Part shown: one piece after another, positions 7,535 through 14,179 of the stretch
Position numbering within the stretch: the first letter of the stretch is position 1
How the letters are laid out: each line of letters starts with the position of its first letter
The notes under the pieces: generated by a model
What the model was told of the DNA's origin: nothing
The model's database searches: none
The model's input: only the letters and a program-made list of their open reading frames with translations
Assembly: GCA_035540635.1 (NCBI GenBank)
Contig: DATLGH010000049.1
Span: 1-40,739 of the forward strand
DNA: 40,739 nucleotides
Direction: 5' to 3'
From: Egibacteraceae bacterium
GTDB taxonomy: Bacteria > Actinomycetota > Nitriliruptoria > Euzebyales > Egibacteraceae
Program-made: the position numbers and the translations under genes

Positions 7535-7764
7535 CCGGCCGTCTCCACCCGCTCCGCCGAGACAACACCGCAGCACCCGACCCGCACCAGGCCCTCGCTG
7601 ACGCCCGGGCGAAGCTCAACGTGGTGCGCCAGCTCGTGGCCGAGCGAAAGGCCGGCGCGTCGTCCCTGGCCGTCGCCGAATACGAACTGAACCGAGCGCT
7701 GCTGCGAGTCGACGACGCCAGAGCTTGGGGGTCACCCAACGACGACGACCCCGAGGCCGCGTGA
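7531..7764 (+). CDS. Small helical protein, first copy of duplicated module
   Basis: 77 residues, ATG start at 7531 overlapping the SWIM gene stop (ATGA) and preceded by a strong AAGGAGG ribosome binding site. A long amphipathic helix (DPHQALADARAKLNVVRQLV, AERKAGASSLAVAEYELNRA) suggests a short coiled coil. It resembles the protein at 7880-8086 (shared pattern D-x-x-A-x-A-x-A ... V/IRQ-x-V ... A-x-AE). Function unknown. Confidence 0.6.
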   Translation: MTGRLHPLRRDNTAAPDPHQALADARAKLNVVRQLVAERKAGASSLAVAEYELNRALLRVDDARAWGSPNDDDPEAA

Positions 7765-7883
7765 CGGGCGTCCTCGGCCACACGCCCGCTCGCGGCTGGT
7801 GGTGCGATGCCCCGCTCACAACCTGCGCGCATCCCGTCGCCTTGCAGCTCGTCGTCATCCGCAACCGACGGGAGGAATCGTGA
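7761..7883 (+). CDS. Short SWIM-like protein, degenerate second copy
   Basis: 40 residues, starting at GTG 7761 in a GTGA overlap and ending in a GTGA overlap with the next gene. GHTPARGWWCDAPLTTCAHP copies the segment GHTPRRGWWCDCAAKTHCSH of the protein at 7304-7534, but the second Cys of the C-x-C pair is Ala here and the N-terminal half is missing. It is either a decayed duplicate or a minimal protein kept for translational coupling. Too short for a firm call. Confidence 0.45.
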   Translation: MTGVLGHTPARGWWCDAPLTTCAHPVALQLVVIRNRREES

Positions 7884-8086
7884 GCTTCGCACGCCCGATC
7901 AGGGATCCCCTCGACGCCGCCCGCGAGGCCCTCGCCGCCGCCACGGCGCACCTCGAGTGGATCCGCCAGCGGGTGCAGGCCGGCCAGCTCACCGGCCAGG
8001 CGTTGACCATGGCCGAGTTGCGCCGCCACCACGCGCAGCAGCGCTTCACATCCCTCCTCCGCGGCGACGGGGACTCAGCCGCGTGA
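7880..8086 (+). CDS. Small helical protein, second copy of duplicated module
   Basis: 68 residues, GTG start at 7880, ribosome binding site GGGAGGA about 5 bases upstream. The sequence DPLDAAREALAAATAHLEWI, RQRVQAGQLTGQALTMAELR parallels the protein at 7531-7764 in length and helix pattern. The order SWIM-like gene then helical gene therefore occurs twice in tandem. Function unknown; a role as small regulators or adaptors of the replication module is only a guess. Confidence 0.6.
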   Translation: MSFARPIRDPLDAAREALAAATAHLEWIRQRVQAGQLTGQALTMAELRRHHAQQRFTSLLRGDGDSAA

Positions 8087-8505
8087 AGCGCCCCGATCAT
8101 CCGGCCGTCGACGCACTAGCGTTGGCTGTGCGCCTCGCACCGGACGGCTTCGCGCACGAGTTGTACCGGGTGGTCGATTCCTACGTGTCGTCTCTGCGCC
8201 GCGACTTTGGGCGGGCGCACCCGCTCACACACTGGTTGCACCACGCGCTGCGCTGTCGGGCGCTGTCAGGCGCTACTGAGTGCGAACCGTTGCCGGACGC
8301 CGGCGGCGGTCGGGACACTCGCACCATGACGCTGCTACTGACGTACGGCGAGGTCGCCGAAGCGCTGGCGATCAGCAAGCCGCAGGTTCGCCACCTGGTC
8401 AGCGCTGGGGTGCTCCCTGTGCGCTACATCAACTCCGCGCCGCGGATCCACAGGGACGACCTCGAGTCCTACGTGGACGGTCTGCCGATGGAGCGTGCGT
8501 CATGA
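8083..8505 (+). CDS. Excisionase/MerR-like HTH protein with N-terminal extension
   Basis: 140 residues if started at the GTGA-overlapping GTG 8083. The last 59 residues, which could be made separately from ATG 8326, form a classic helix-turn-helix_17/excisionase domain: LLTYGEVAEALAISKPQVRH, LVSAGVLPVRYINSAPRIHR, DDLESYVDGL. The upstream ~80 residues (HPAVDALALAVRLAPDGFAH, ELYRVVDSYVSSLRRDFGRA) are helical and not recognised. Such proteins direct excision or repress transcription in integrative elements. It lies 4.5 kb from the integrase, so an excisionase role is possible but not shown. The choice of start is uncertain. Confidence 0.65.
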   Translation: MKRPDHPAVDALALAVRLAPDGFAHELYRVVDSYVSSLRRDFGRAHPLTHWLHHALRCRALSGATECEPLPDAGGGRDTRTMTLLLTYGEVAEALAISKPQVRHLVSAGVLPVRYINSAPRIHRDDLESYVDGLPMERAS

Positions 8506-9074
8506 GCGTTACCTCCACGCCCCCGACGGTTCGGCGGCGCAACGCTGCCCGACCGTCGGGGGCTGCTGACCGACTCGAGGCGCTACGTGAACGCGCCCGC
8601 GAGGGCGGGATCGTGCATCCCGACGAGCTCGCCGCCGCCGAGGCGGCCGACCGGGTGGAACAACTGCATGCCGAAGGTCAGGCTCGTCGGGCAGCCGAGG
8701 AAGCCCAGGAGCGGCAGCGGCAGGCGGTAGCGGACTGCCAACAGCGCATCGCCGACCTGCGCAAGGGCGAGAAGATGCGTGCCGCCTACATCGCCGCGGT
8801 GGATGCGTTCGCCACCTACGTCGGCGAAGTGCTGGACCGCAACGATGCGATCCGCTCGGACCTACAGACGGCGGAGAGCCTGGGCGTGGCCGTCGCGCCG
8901 GCACTGCGGCCGATCCCGGCCGACTACGCAAGCGCGCTCGCCGTCGGCAAGGCTCTGGACCGCCACCGACGTCGCCTGTCGGGAGCCGAGTCGCACTACT
9001 GGCGGATGGCGCTGGGCGACGGGCACGCCGCCGAACGCCGGGCCCGCGGGGCGCTGACCATGGAGGGGCGATGA
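8502..9074 (+). CDS. Coiled-coil phage/element protein
   Basis: 190 residues, ATG start at 8502 overlapping the HTH gene stop. A long helix (about 25-95), rich in Ala, Glu, Arg and Gln (AADRLEALRERAREGG, EAADRVEQLHAEGQARRAAE, AQERQRQAVADCQQRI), predicts a coiled coil. A helical C-terminal domain (about 96-190) with RAAYIAAVDAFATYVGEVLD and SHYWRMALGDGHAAERRARG follows. Relatives are seen in actinobacterial prophages without known function; some sit where scaffold-like proteins are found. No membrane or export signal. Confidence 0.6.
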   Translation: MSVTSTPPTVRRRNAARPSGAADRLEALRERAREGGIVHPDELAAAEAADRVEQLHAEGQARRAAEEAQERQRQAVADCQQRIADLRKGEKMRAAYIAAVDAFATYVGEVLDRNDAIRSDLQTAESLGVAVAPALRPIPADYASALAVGKALDRHRRRLSGAESHYWRMALGDGHAAERRARGALTMEGR

Positions 9075-9577
9075 GCACCATCGAACGGGCCGTCGCGACC
9101 CGCCGTGCCTACCGCGCCAAGGTCGACGAGATCAAGGCCAGCGACCTGACACCGGGAGCCAAGCGCGCTCAACTCGAGGAGCTCTACCACCGAACGCAGG
9201 CCGAGCTGCGCGGACTGCGCCGCCAGCACGACACCGCGCAGCAGGAGGCGGCTGCCCGCCTGACCCGCCGCCTGTTCGCCGCTCCCGGCAAGCCCGCATA
9301 CCGCGACGCCGTGACGGCTGTGACCGCGCAGGTCAAGACCCGCGATGACTACCAGCTCGTGGCCAGGCAGGCCGAGATCACCGGCGATGACCTGCTCGCG
9401 AAGGCTGCGGCGTCGGTGGCGCACGCCAACGGCTGGAGCCGGGAGGTCAGCGAGTACGCCGAGCGCAGCGGCCAGACCGACACCCTCGACGCCCTGCGCG
9501 CACAGCAGGCCACAGCCAACGACCCGACGCACCGTCTCCACCTGTCGATCGGGTTCAACGTCGCGAGGCCGACGTGA
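9071..9577 (+). CDS. Hypothetical helical phage protein
   Basis: 168 residues, ATG start at 9071 in an ATGA overlap. Mostly helical: RAYRAKVDEIKASDLTPGAK, AQLEELYHRTQAELRGLRRQ, then DDYQLVARQAEITGDDLLAK and ANGWSREVSEYAERSGQTDT. No recognised domain, cysteines or membrane segment. It pairs by overlap with the preceding coiled-coil gene and ends the early operon; the next gene begins 123 bases downstream. It may be an accessory virion or DNA-binding protein, but nothing in the sequence decides this. Confidence 0.55.
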   Translation: MSTIERAVATRRAYRAKVDEIKASDLTPGAKRAQLEELYHRTQAELRGLRRQHDTAQQEAAARLTRRLFAAPGKPAYRDAVTAVTAQVKTRDDYQLVARQAEITGDDLLAKAAASVAHANGWSREVSEYAERSGQTDTLDALRAQQATANDPTHRLHLSIGFNVARPT

Positions 9578-9700
9578 CGGGGTGGGGGCAGACCACTAGC
9601 CGGCTGGCGGCTCCTGACCAAGACGGCCAGCAGAATCTCGCCCCGACGTTTCGACCCGGCTTTCTGAAAGGCCACGTGGCCGGGGGAAGGGGCTGAAGCC
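9578..9700. promoter_or_regulatory. Gap before terS with a perfect 12-bp palindrome
   Basis: Holds GGCCACGTGGCC at 9670-9681, a perfect palindrome 20 bases before the terS start, followed by a GGGGGAAGGGG purine run that can serve as ribosome binding site. Packaging-initiation sites are often near or in small-terminase genes, so a regulatory or pac-like role is possible. This is inference; a GC-rich palindrome of this length can occur by chance. Confidence 0.3.
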
Positions 9701-10177
9701 TTGCCGCAGAGACGCAAGTCTGAGCACCTGCGGGTGCTGGAGGGCAGTCGCCCGCGCCCCGCAGCACCCAACTTGGGCGGTGGGCTGGGCACCCCCGCGG
9801 CCCCGAAGTGGCTGCCGCGTGTCGGCAAGGCGGAGTGGCGGCGGATCGTGCGGGCGTGCGCGGGTCATCCGACGTGGCTTCAAGAGGTGGACGTGGCGCT
9901 TCTGACTGCCTACTGTGCGACGTGGGCGACTTACCTCGACGCCGCCCGCGACGTGGCCGAGCGGGGCGCGCTCGTGTCGGGCCGCTCGTCGGCGGACAAG
10001 GGCGCGCTGGTCAAGAACCCGGCGGCGCAGATCGCCCGGGACTCGGCGACGCAACTGCGCAACCTCGCCCGCGAACTGGGTTTCAGCCCGGACGCCCGGG
10101 GGCGGGTCGACTTGGGCCAGCGTGAAGCGCCAAGCCGGGATGACCTGCTGTCGGACCCGTGCAGGCCTTTGTCATGA
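9701..10177 (+). CDS. Phage terminase small subunit, P27 family
   Basis: 158 residues from TTG 9701, with GGGGAAGGGG just upstream. The layout fits P27-type small terminases: a basic start with RVLEGSRPRP, the Pro-rich APKWLPRVGKAEWRRIVRAC, VDVALLTAYCATWATYLDAA, the NPAAQIARDSATQLRNLARE helix and LGFSPDARGRVDLG at the end. The protein selects viral DNA for packaging and recruits the large terminase. No large terminase, portal or capsid gene follows. The next recognisable gene is a tape-measure protein 150 bases away, so packaging would have to use another phage's machinery or the module has been deleted. Confidence 0.82.
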   Translation: MPQRRKSEHLRVLEGSRPRPAAPNLGGGLGTPAAPKWLPRVGKAEWRRIVRACAGHPTWLQEVDVALLTAYCATWATYLDAARDVAERGALVSGRSSADKGALVKNPAAQIARDSATQLRNLARELGFSPDARGRVDLGQREAPSRDDLLSDPCRPLS

Positions 10178-10317
10178 GCCCCGACGTGCTCGGTGGCATG
10201 AGGGTGCGGGCCGCAGACGGCCACCCACTACGTGCCCAAGGGGGTTCCCCCGCCGCGGTGCGCCGAGCCGAGTGCCGCGCCGTCGGCGGGGGTCAACGTT
10301 CACCGGCGGGGAGGTGA
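10174..10317 (+). CDS. Possible 47-residue ORF coupled to terS
   Basis: ATG at 10174 overlaps the terS stop (ATGA), and the frame runs to TGA 10315-10317 (MSPDVLGGMRVRAADGHPLR at the start). This is the position where the large terminase gene would begin, but the translation does not resemble a large terminase. It could be the 5' stub of a deleted gene or noncoding sequence. The same stretch holds two strong hairpins, which argues against a conserved protein. Confidence 0.25.
   Translation: MSPDVLGGMRVRAADGHPLRAQGGSPAAVRRAECRAVGGGQRSPAGR
10202..10250 (+). terminator. Hairpin pair between terS and tape-measure gene
   Basis: First hairpin GGCCG-CAGA-CGGCC (10209-10222), extended by outer GGGT/ACCC. 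The second, GGGGG-TT-CCCCC (10239-10250), follows 16 bases later. No U-tract follows, so factor-independent termination is uncertain. This is also where structural genes appear to be missing, so it may mark a deletion join. Confidence 0.35.
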
Positions 10318-10323
10318 CGGCTA

Positions 10324-12330
10324 GTGGCTGAGCGCGTTGTCACGGTTCGATACCGGGCCCTCCACGCGGACTACATGCGTGCCACGCGGGAGATGTCCGC
10401 GTCCACGCAGCAGTTCGGGACGCGGGTGGCGGATGTGACGCGGAAGAACCGCGAGCACTTCGACACGCTCGGCAAGGGCATGGCGGTGGCTGGGACCGCG
10501 ATGGTGGGGTCGGCCACTATGGCGGCCCGGTCGGCTATGCAGTGGGAATCGGCGTTCGCCGGTGTCCGCAAAACGGTTGACGCGACCGAGGGGCAGCTTG
10601 CGGCATTGTCGGGCGAGCTCCGGGAGATGGCCACGCAGATCCCGGTAACCGCGACGGAGCTCGCGGGGATCGGCGAGGCCGCAGGCCAGCTGGGCGTCCA
10701 GACGGAGAACATCGCCGCGTTCACCCGCACCATGGCTGATCTCGGGGTGGCGACGAACATGTCGTCGGACCAGGCGGCCACCAGCTTGGCGCGCTTGGCG
10801 AACATCACGCAGCTTCCCCAGACCGAGTTCGACCGGCTCGGCTCCACGATTGTGAGGTTGGGCAACAACCTCGCTACCACCGAGTCTGAGATCACCGAGA
10901 TGGGGTTGCGGATCGCGGGTGCAGGCGCGCAGATCGGCCTGGCCGAATCCGAGATTCTTGCAATCGGTGGGGCGTTGTCGTCGGTGGGCATCGAAGCTGA
11001 GGCAGGCGGGTCGGCGATCTCGCGTGTGATGATCAACATCGCCAGTCAGGTGGAGACCAGCGGTGACATGCTCGGCGAGTTCGCCCGTGTCGCCGGGACG
11101 TCGGCGGAAGAGTTCGCAGCGCAGTGGCGCGAGGACCCCGCACAAGCCCTCGTCGCGTTCGTGACCGGGTTGGGGGACATGGAGCGGCAGGGCGGCTCCA
11201 CCCTGCAGACGCTCGAGGCGTTGGGGATCACCGAGATTCGGATGCGGGACGCGTTGCTCCGCTCAGCGGGTGCCGGCAGTCTGCTGGCGGACGCGATCGG
11301 CCTGGCGAACGGTGCGTGGAAAGAGAACAACGCGCTGACGCTCGAAGCCGAGCAGCGGTATCAGACCGCCGAGTCCCGCCTGCAGATAGCGCGCAACGAG
11401 ATAACCGACTTCGCCATCGGCGTCGGCGAGAGCGTCCTCCCCGTGCTCGTGGGGGTCGCTGAGGCCGGTGCGGGTCTGGCGGGCGTGCTCGGCGACTTGC
11501 CCGAGCCTGTGCAGAGGGTCGGCGGGGTGGCCACGCTCGCCGCAGGCGGGTTGACCGCGATGGGCGGCGCCGCGCTGCTGCTGCTGCCGCGGGTGGTGGC
11601 GACCAAGGACGCCCTCACCGCTTTGAACATCACGAAAGCCACCACGCTTGCGCGGATGAGCTCGCTCGCGAAGTTCATGATCGGCCCGTGGGGCCTCGCC
11701 GTGGGGGGCGCAACCGCCGGGTTGTACGCCTGGCAGCAAGCCGCAGCAGCCACCGCCGAGGCCATCGCCGAAGTCAACGCGGCCGTCGCGGAAACGTCGG
11801 GGGAGCCGGCGGAGGCATTGCGGGCGGTCCGTGAGCAGTTCGACGCGATCGGCCGCAGCGGCGGGTTCGCCACGGACGTCGGCCGGTTCTTCCGGCAGAT
11901 GATCGGCGGCACCACGCTGGGCACCGAACGGGCGGAGATCTTCGCCGCCGCCGTCGAGACGGTCGGGGAGACGTCGGCGCGGTCGGCGCTCGAGCTGGTC
12001 GAGATGGCCGAGGCTGCGGGGCTGGTCGCCCGCGAGTCCGACGGGTCGGTGACGGCGCTGTCGCACATGGGCGACGCCACCGTGCTGACCGCCATGCAGA
12101 TCGTGAACCTCGGGGCGGCGGCGGAGAAGCAACGCCGCGAGGCCAACCTCGCCGCACAGGACAACAGCGCCCTCGGCGGGACGTTCCAGCAGCTCGGCGC
12201 CGACGCTCACACGCTCGGCGCCGAGCTCGGCGAGACGGGCTCGTTCCTCGACTCGCTGTCCGCCACCGCGAAAGCCGCGATGGAGCCGCTCGCGCACGGT
12301 TTCGACCCGTTCGACCACTACACGAGGTAG
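10324..12330 (+). CDS. Phage tail tape-measure protein, TP901 type
   Basis: 668 residues, GTG start at 10324 with GGGGAGG about 11 bases upstream. The N-terminal ~380 residues have the TP901/PhageMin_Tail pattern: EMSASTQQFGTRVADVTR, GKGMAVAGTAMVGSATMAAR, WESAFAGVRKTVDATEGQLA, LREMATQIPVTATELAGIGE, AAGQLGVQTENIAAFTRTMA and VGESVLPVLVGVAEAGAGLA. Hydrophobic stretches near 400-435 and 445-470 are typical of the membrane-like central region. It measures tail length and helps DNA entry. Most relatives exceed 1000 residues; this one stops early after FDPFDHYTR without the repeat-rich or peptidase C-terminal part, and no other tail gene follows. It is probably a truncated leftover of a tail module. 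Confidence 0.8.
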   Translation: MAERVVTVRYRALHADYMRATREMSASTQQFGTRVADVTRKNREHFDTLGKGMAVAGTAMVGSATMAARSAMQWESAFAGVRKTVDATEGQLAALSGELREMATQIPVTATELAGIGEAAGQLGVQTENIAAFTRTMADLGVATNMSSDQAATSLARLANITQLPQTEFDRLGSTIVRLGNNLATTESEITEMGLRIAGAGAQIGLAESEILAIGGALSSVGIEAEAGGSAISRVMINIASQVETSGDMLGEFARVAGTSAEEFAAQWREDPAQALVAFVTGLGDMERQGGSTLQTLEALGITEIRMRDALLRSAGAGSLLADAIGLANGAWKENNALTLEAEQRYQTAESRLQIARNEITDFAIGVGESVLPVLVGVAEAGAGLAGVLGDLPEPVQRVGGVATLAAGGLTAMGGAALLLLPRVVATKDALTALNITKATTLARMSSLAKFMIGPWGLAVGGATAGLYAWQQAAAATAEAIAEVNAAVAETSGEPAEALRAVREQFDAIGRSGGFATDVGRFFRQMIGGTTLGTERAEIFAAAVETVGETSARSALELVEMAEAAGLVARESDGSVTALSHMGDATVLTAMQIVNLGAAAEKQRREANLAAQDNSALGGTFQQLGADAHTLGAELGETGSFLDSLSATAKAAMEPLAHGFDPFDHYTR

Positions 12331-12335
12331 CCGCC

Positions 12336-13379
12336 ATGACGATGATCTGTGTCAGCGCAGCGCAGGACCACGCCGCCATCATGAGCGACACGCTGCTGCG
12401 CCAGTTCGACAGCCGCAACGCCTGGGTCGCCGAGGACGAGCGCAAGGTCATGGTGCTGCCGGAGATCAACGCGGCGGTCACCGCCCGCGGGCACGCCGGC
12501 ATGGCGCAGGTGTGGGCGGTGATGGCCGCCCGGCGTGCCGGTGAGGTCGCGGACTTCGACGAGTTCACCGAACGCGCCCAGACCATCCTCCTGGGCGTCC
12601 TCACGGCAGCCCGGGAGCGGCCGTGGTACGAGCGGCTCGAGGGCCTCGGCGTGGAGTTCGCCGGTGACCTGTGCGCCTACTTCGTCGGCTGGTCACCCCG
12701 CGCCGGCCGGTTCAAGGCTTTTGCGGCTTGCGCATCCGAGAACTTCAAGCCTGACGACATCTCCGACGAGTTCCACGCCACCCCGGTGCCGCTCGGGGCG
12801 CAGCCCACCGCGGTGGAGCGACGCATCTACGAGCGGATGGGTAACCCGCTGCCTTCCGGCCCGCCCGTCTCGGCACCGACGTCTGTCGGAGAATGGGTGG
12901 GGTTGGCGAAGCGGATTCACCGCACCCGCGCTGTGCGCAGGGACCTCGGTCTCACCCAGGACATGTGGAAAGTGGAGGTCGGCGGGCCTGTCCACCTGAC
13001 CCGTCTCGTGGAGGGCGGCCCTGCCACGCAGCAGCGGATCCACACGTTCGACGCCGAGGACTTCCGGGCCGCGTTCACGGGCAGCTTCCACCCGGTCGGC
13101 CAGCTCGGCCCTTGCCCGTGCCGCAGCGGCCGGCGCTACCTCGACTGCCACATCGCCCTCTGGCAGGACCTGCCGTGCCACTGCGAGTCCGGTGACACCC
13201 TGCGGAACTGCTGCAAGCTCGACTTGGACAGCGCCGAAGCGGTCGAGTGGCTCAGCGAGTACCCCGACCTCGCCCGCCCGGTTCCGCCCCGTCAGGCCAA
13301 GGTCGGCCGCAACGAGCCCTGCCCGTGCGGCTCAGGCGTGAAGGCGAAGAAGTGCTGTCTGGTCGGGGCGGCTGCGTGA
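12336..13379 (+). CDS. Protein with Ntn-hydrolase-like start and three SEC-C-like zinc motifs
   Basis: 347 residues, ATG start at 12336, 5 bases after the tape-measure stop. The C-terminal third has three Cys clusters in a row: GPCPCRSGRRYLDCH (about 262-276), LPCHCESGDTLRNCC (about 282-297) and the canonical SEC-C motif GRNEPCPCGSGVKAKKCC at the end. The N-terminus (MTMICVSAAQDHAAIMSDTL, then KVMVLPEINAAVTARGHAGM) resembles proteasome/HslV-like Ntn-hydrolase proteins of unknown role, with a S-D-T segment where those proteins have a conserved turn. SEC-C motifs bind zinc and often tether SecA, ribosomes or other partners. Seen: the motifs. Inferred: the N-terminal fold. No tail function is evident, so it may be cargo rather than virion. 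Confidence 0.65.
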   Translation: MTMICVSAAQDHAAIMSDTLLRQFDSRNAWVAEDERKVMVLPEINAAVTARGHAGMAQVWAVMAARRAGEVADFDEFTERAQTILLGVLTAARERPWYERLEGLGVEFAGDLCAYFVGWSPRAGRFKAFAACASENFKPDDISDEFHATPVPLGAQPTAVERRIYERMGNPLPSGPPVSAPTSVGEWVGLAKRIHRTRAVRRDLGLTQDMWKVEVGGPVHLTRLVEGGPATQQRIHTFDAEDFRAAFTGSFHPVGQLGPCPCRSGRRYLDCHIALWQDLPCHCESGDTLRNCCKLDLDSAEAVEWLSEYPDLARPVPPRQAKVGRNEPCPCGSGVKAKKCCLVGAAA

Positions 13380-13430
13380 GTGGGGAGGACTACTCCGGCC
13401 CCTCCACCGACAAGGGGATCTCCGCCAGGC

Positions 13431-13456
13431 CTCGGGGGGGGTAGACCGCCCCCGAG
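13431..13456 (+). terminator. Candidate terminator hairpin
   Basis: CTCGGGGG (13431-13438) and CCCCCGAG (13449-13456) form an 8-bp GC-rich stem with a 10-base loop, about 50 bases after the SEC-C protein gene. No U-tract follows, so it may need a factor. The 13380-13580 gap holds no supported gene. Confidence 0.45.
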
Positions 13457-13580
13457 AACCGTGTGACACTGCATAGGGCAGACCGGTAGGGTGGAAAGCG
13501 CAGTAGTTGTCCCGTGCACTTGTCGGCCGACAGGGTGAACCAGAGGCCATGAGAGGCCCGCCGGGGAAGGACGCCACCGC

Positions 13581-13799
13581 ATGTCCAGCAGCGACCGGCG
13601 GGAACGCCGAAAGCTGCAAGAGGACGCAAACAGGCAAGGTTGGGAGTTCACGGACAAGGGCCGATATGGGAAGCTCAAGTGCCCTTGCCCCGAGAGGCAC
13701 ATCAGGTTGAGCGTGCACCACAGTCCGTCCAACCCCAACTACTGGAAAGAGCTGCGCGCATGGCTCGTCCGCCACACGTGCTGGAGGGAGGACCGATGA
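13581..13799 (+). CDS. Small HicA-like protein
   Basis: 72 residues, ATG start at 13581. The pattern RRKLQEDANRQGWEFTDKGR, YGKLKCPCPERHIRLSVHHS, PSNPNYWKELRAWLVRHTCW follows the HicA-type double-stranded-RNA-binding fold: an N-terminal helix, a three-strand sheet with a conserved small-residue/His segment and a C-terminal helix after PS-x-x-x-YWK. The CPC and terminal Cys may bind metal. The stop overlaps the next start (ATGA). Full HicA toxins have a Gly-x-His segment in strand 2; here it reads as the KCPCPERH stretch, so ribonuclease activity is uncertain. Toxin role is inference. Confidence 0.55.
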   Translation: MSSSDRRERRKLQEDANRQGWEFTDKGRYGKLKCPCPERHIRLSVHHSPSNPNYWKELRAWLVRHTCWREDR

Positions 13800-14134
13800 A
13801 GTACCGCATGGGCGTGTGGCTCTCATTCTTCCAGCGGGAGGCTCCCGAGCCAGAGTGGGGCCACGAGTCATTCGAGGACTTCCTCGACGAGGTCATGGAG
13901 CATCTCCTTGACAACGACGATGTGGAAGACCCAAGCGTCGGCGGCTCACTAGCGCGACTCGACGTCGAGATCGCACTCACCCTGACCCTGCCTGACGACG
14001 CCACTACTGAGCATGTGGTTGAAGGCGGCATGGCTGCCATTCGCTCCGCCATCCACGCCGCCCGCGGCGGAACACCTGACTGGCCTACCTTCCGTGAGGG
14101 CGACTTTACTGCAGGGCCGCTCCAGCCCGCATAG
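13796..14134 (+). CDS. Partner of the HicA-like protein, hypothetical
   Basis: 112 residues, ATG start at 13796 overlapping the previous stop, ribosome binding site GGAGGGAGG just upstream. Acidic (EDFLDEVMEHLLDNDDVEDP), then LARLDVEIALTLTLPDDATT and EGGMAAIRSAIHAARGGTPD. The strand-rich C-terminal half followed by a helix is reminiscent of HicB-like partner folds, but there is no DNA-binding domain. The coupled order of a small RNA-binding-like protein followed by an acidic partner is what a toxin-antitoxin pair would look like; the pair could equally be a two-subunit protein of other use. Confidence 0.5.
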   Translation: MKYRMGVWLSFFQREAPEPEWGHESFEDFLDEVMEHLLDNDDVEDPSVGGSLARLDVEIALTLTLPDDATTEHVVEGGMAAIRSAIHAARGGTPDWPTFREGDFTAGPLQPA

Positions 14135-14179
14135 CGGGCAACCCTGCCGTGAACGCCGTCGCGGTAGGCTCTACGCCCC

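Noticed and set aside
13376-13444. 22-codon frame overlapping the stop of the SEC-C gene
   Set aside because: Too short, no similarity, and it runs into the terminator hairpin.
13432-13457. CRISPR or repeat array near GC-rich runs
   Set aside because: Only a single hairpin; no repeated units with spacers anywhere in the window.
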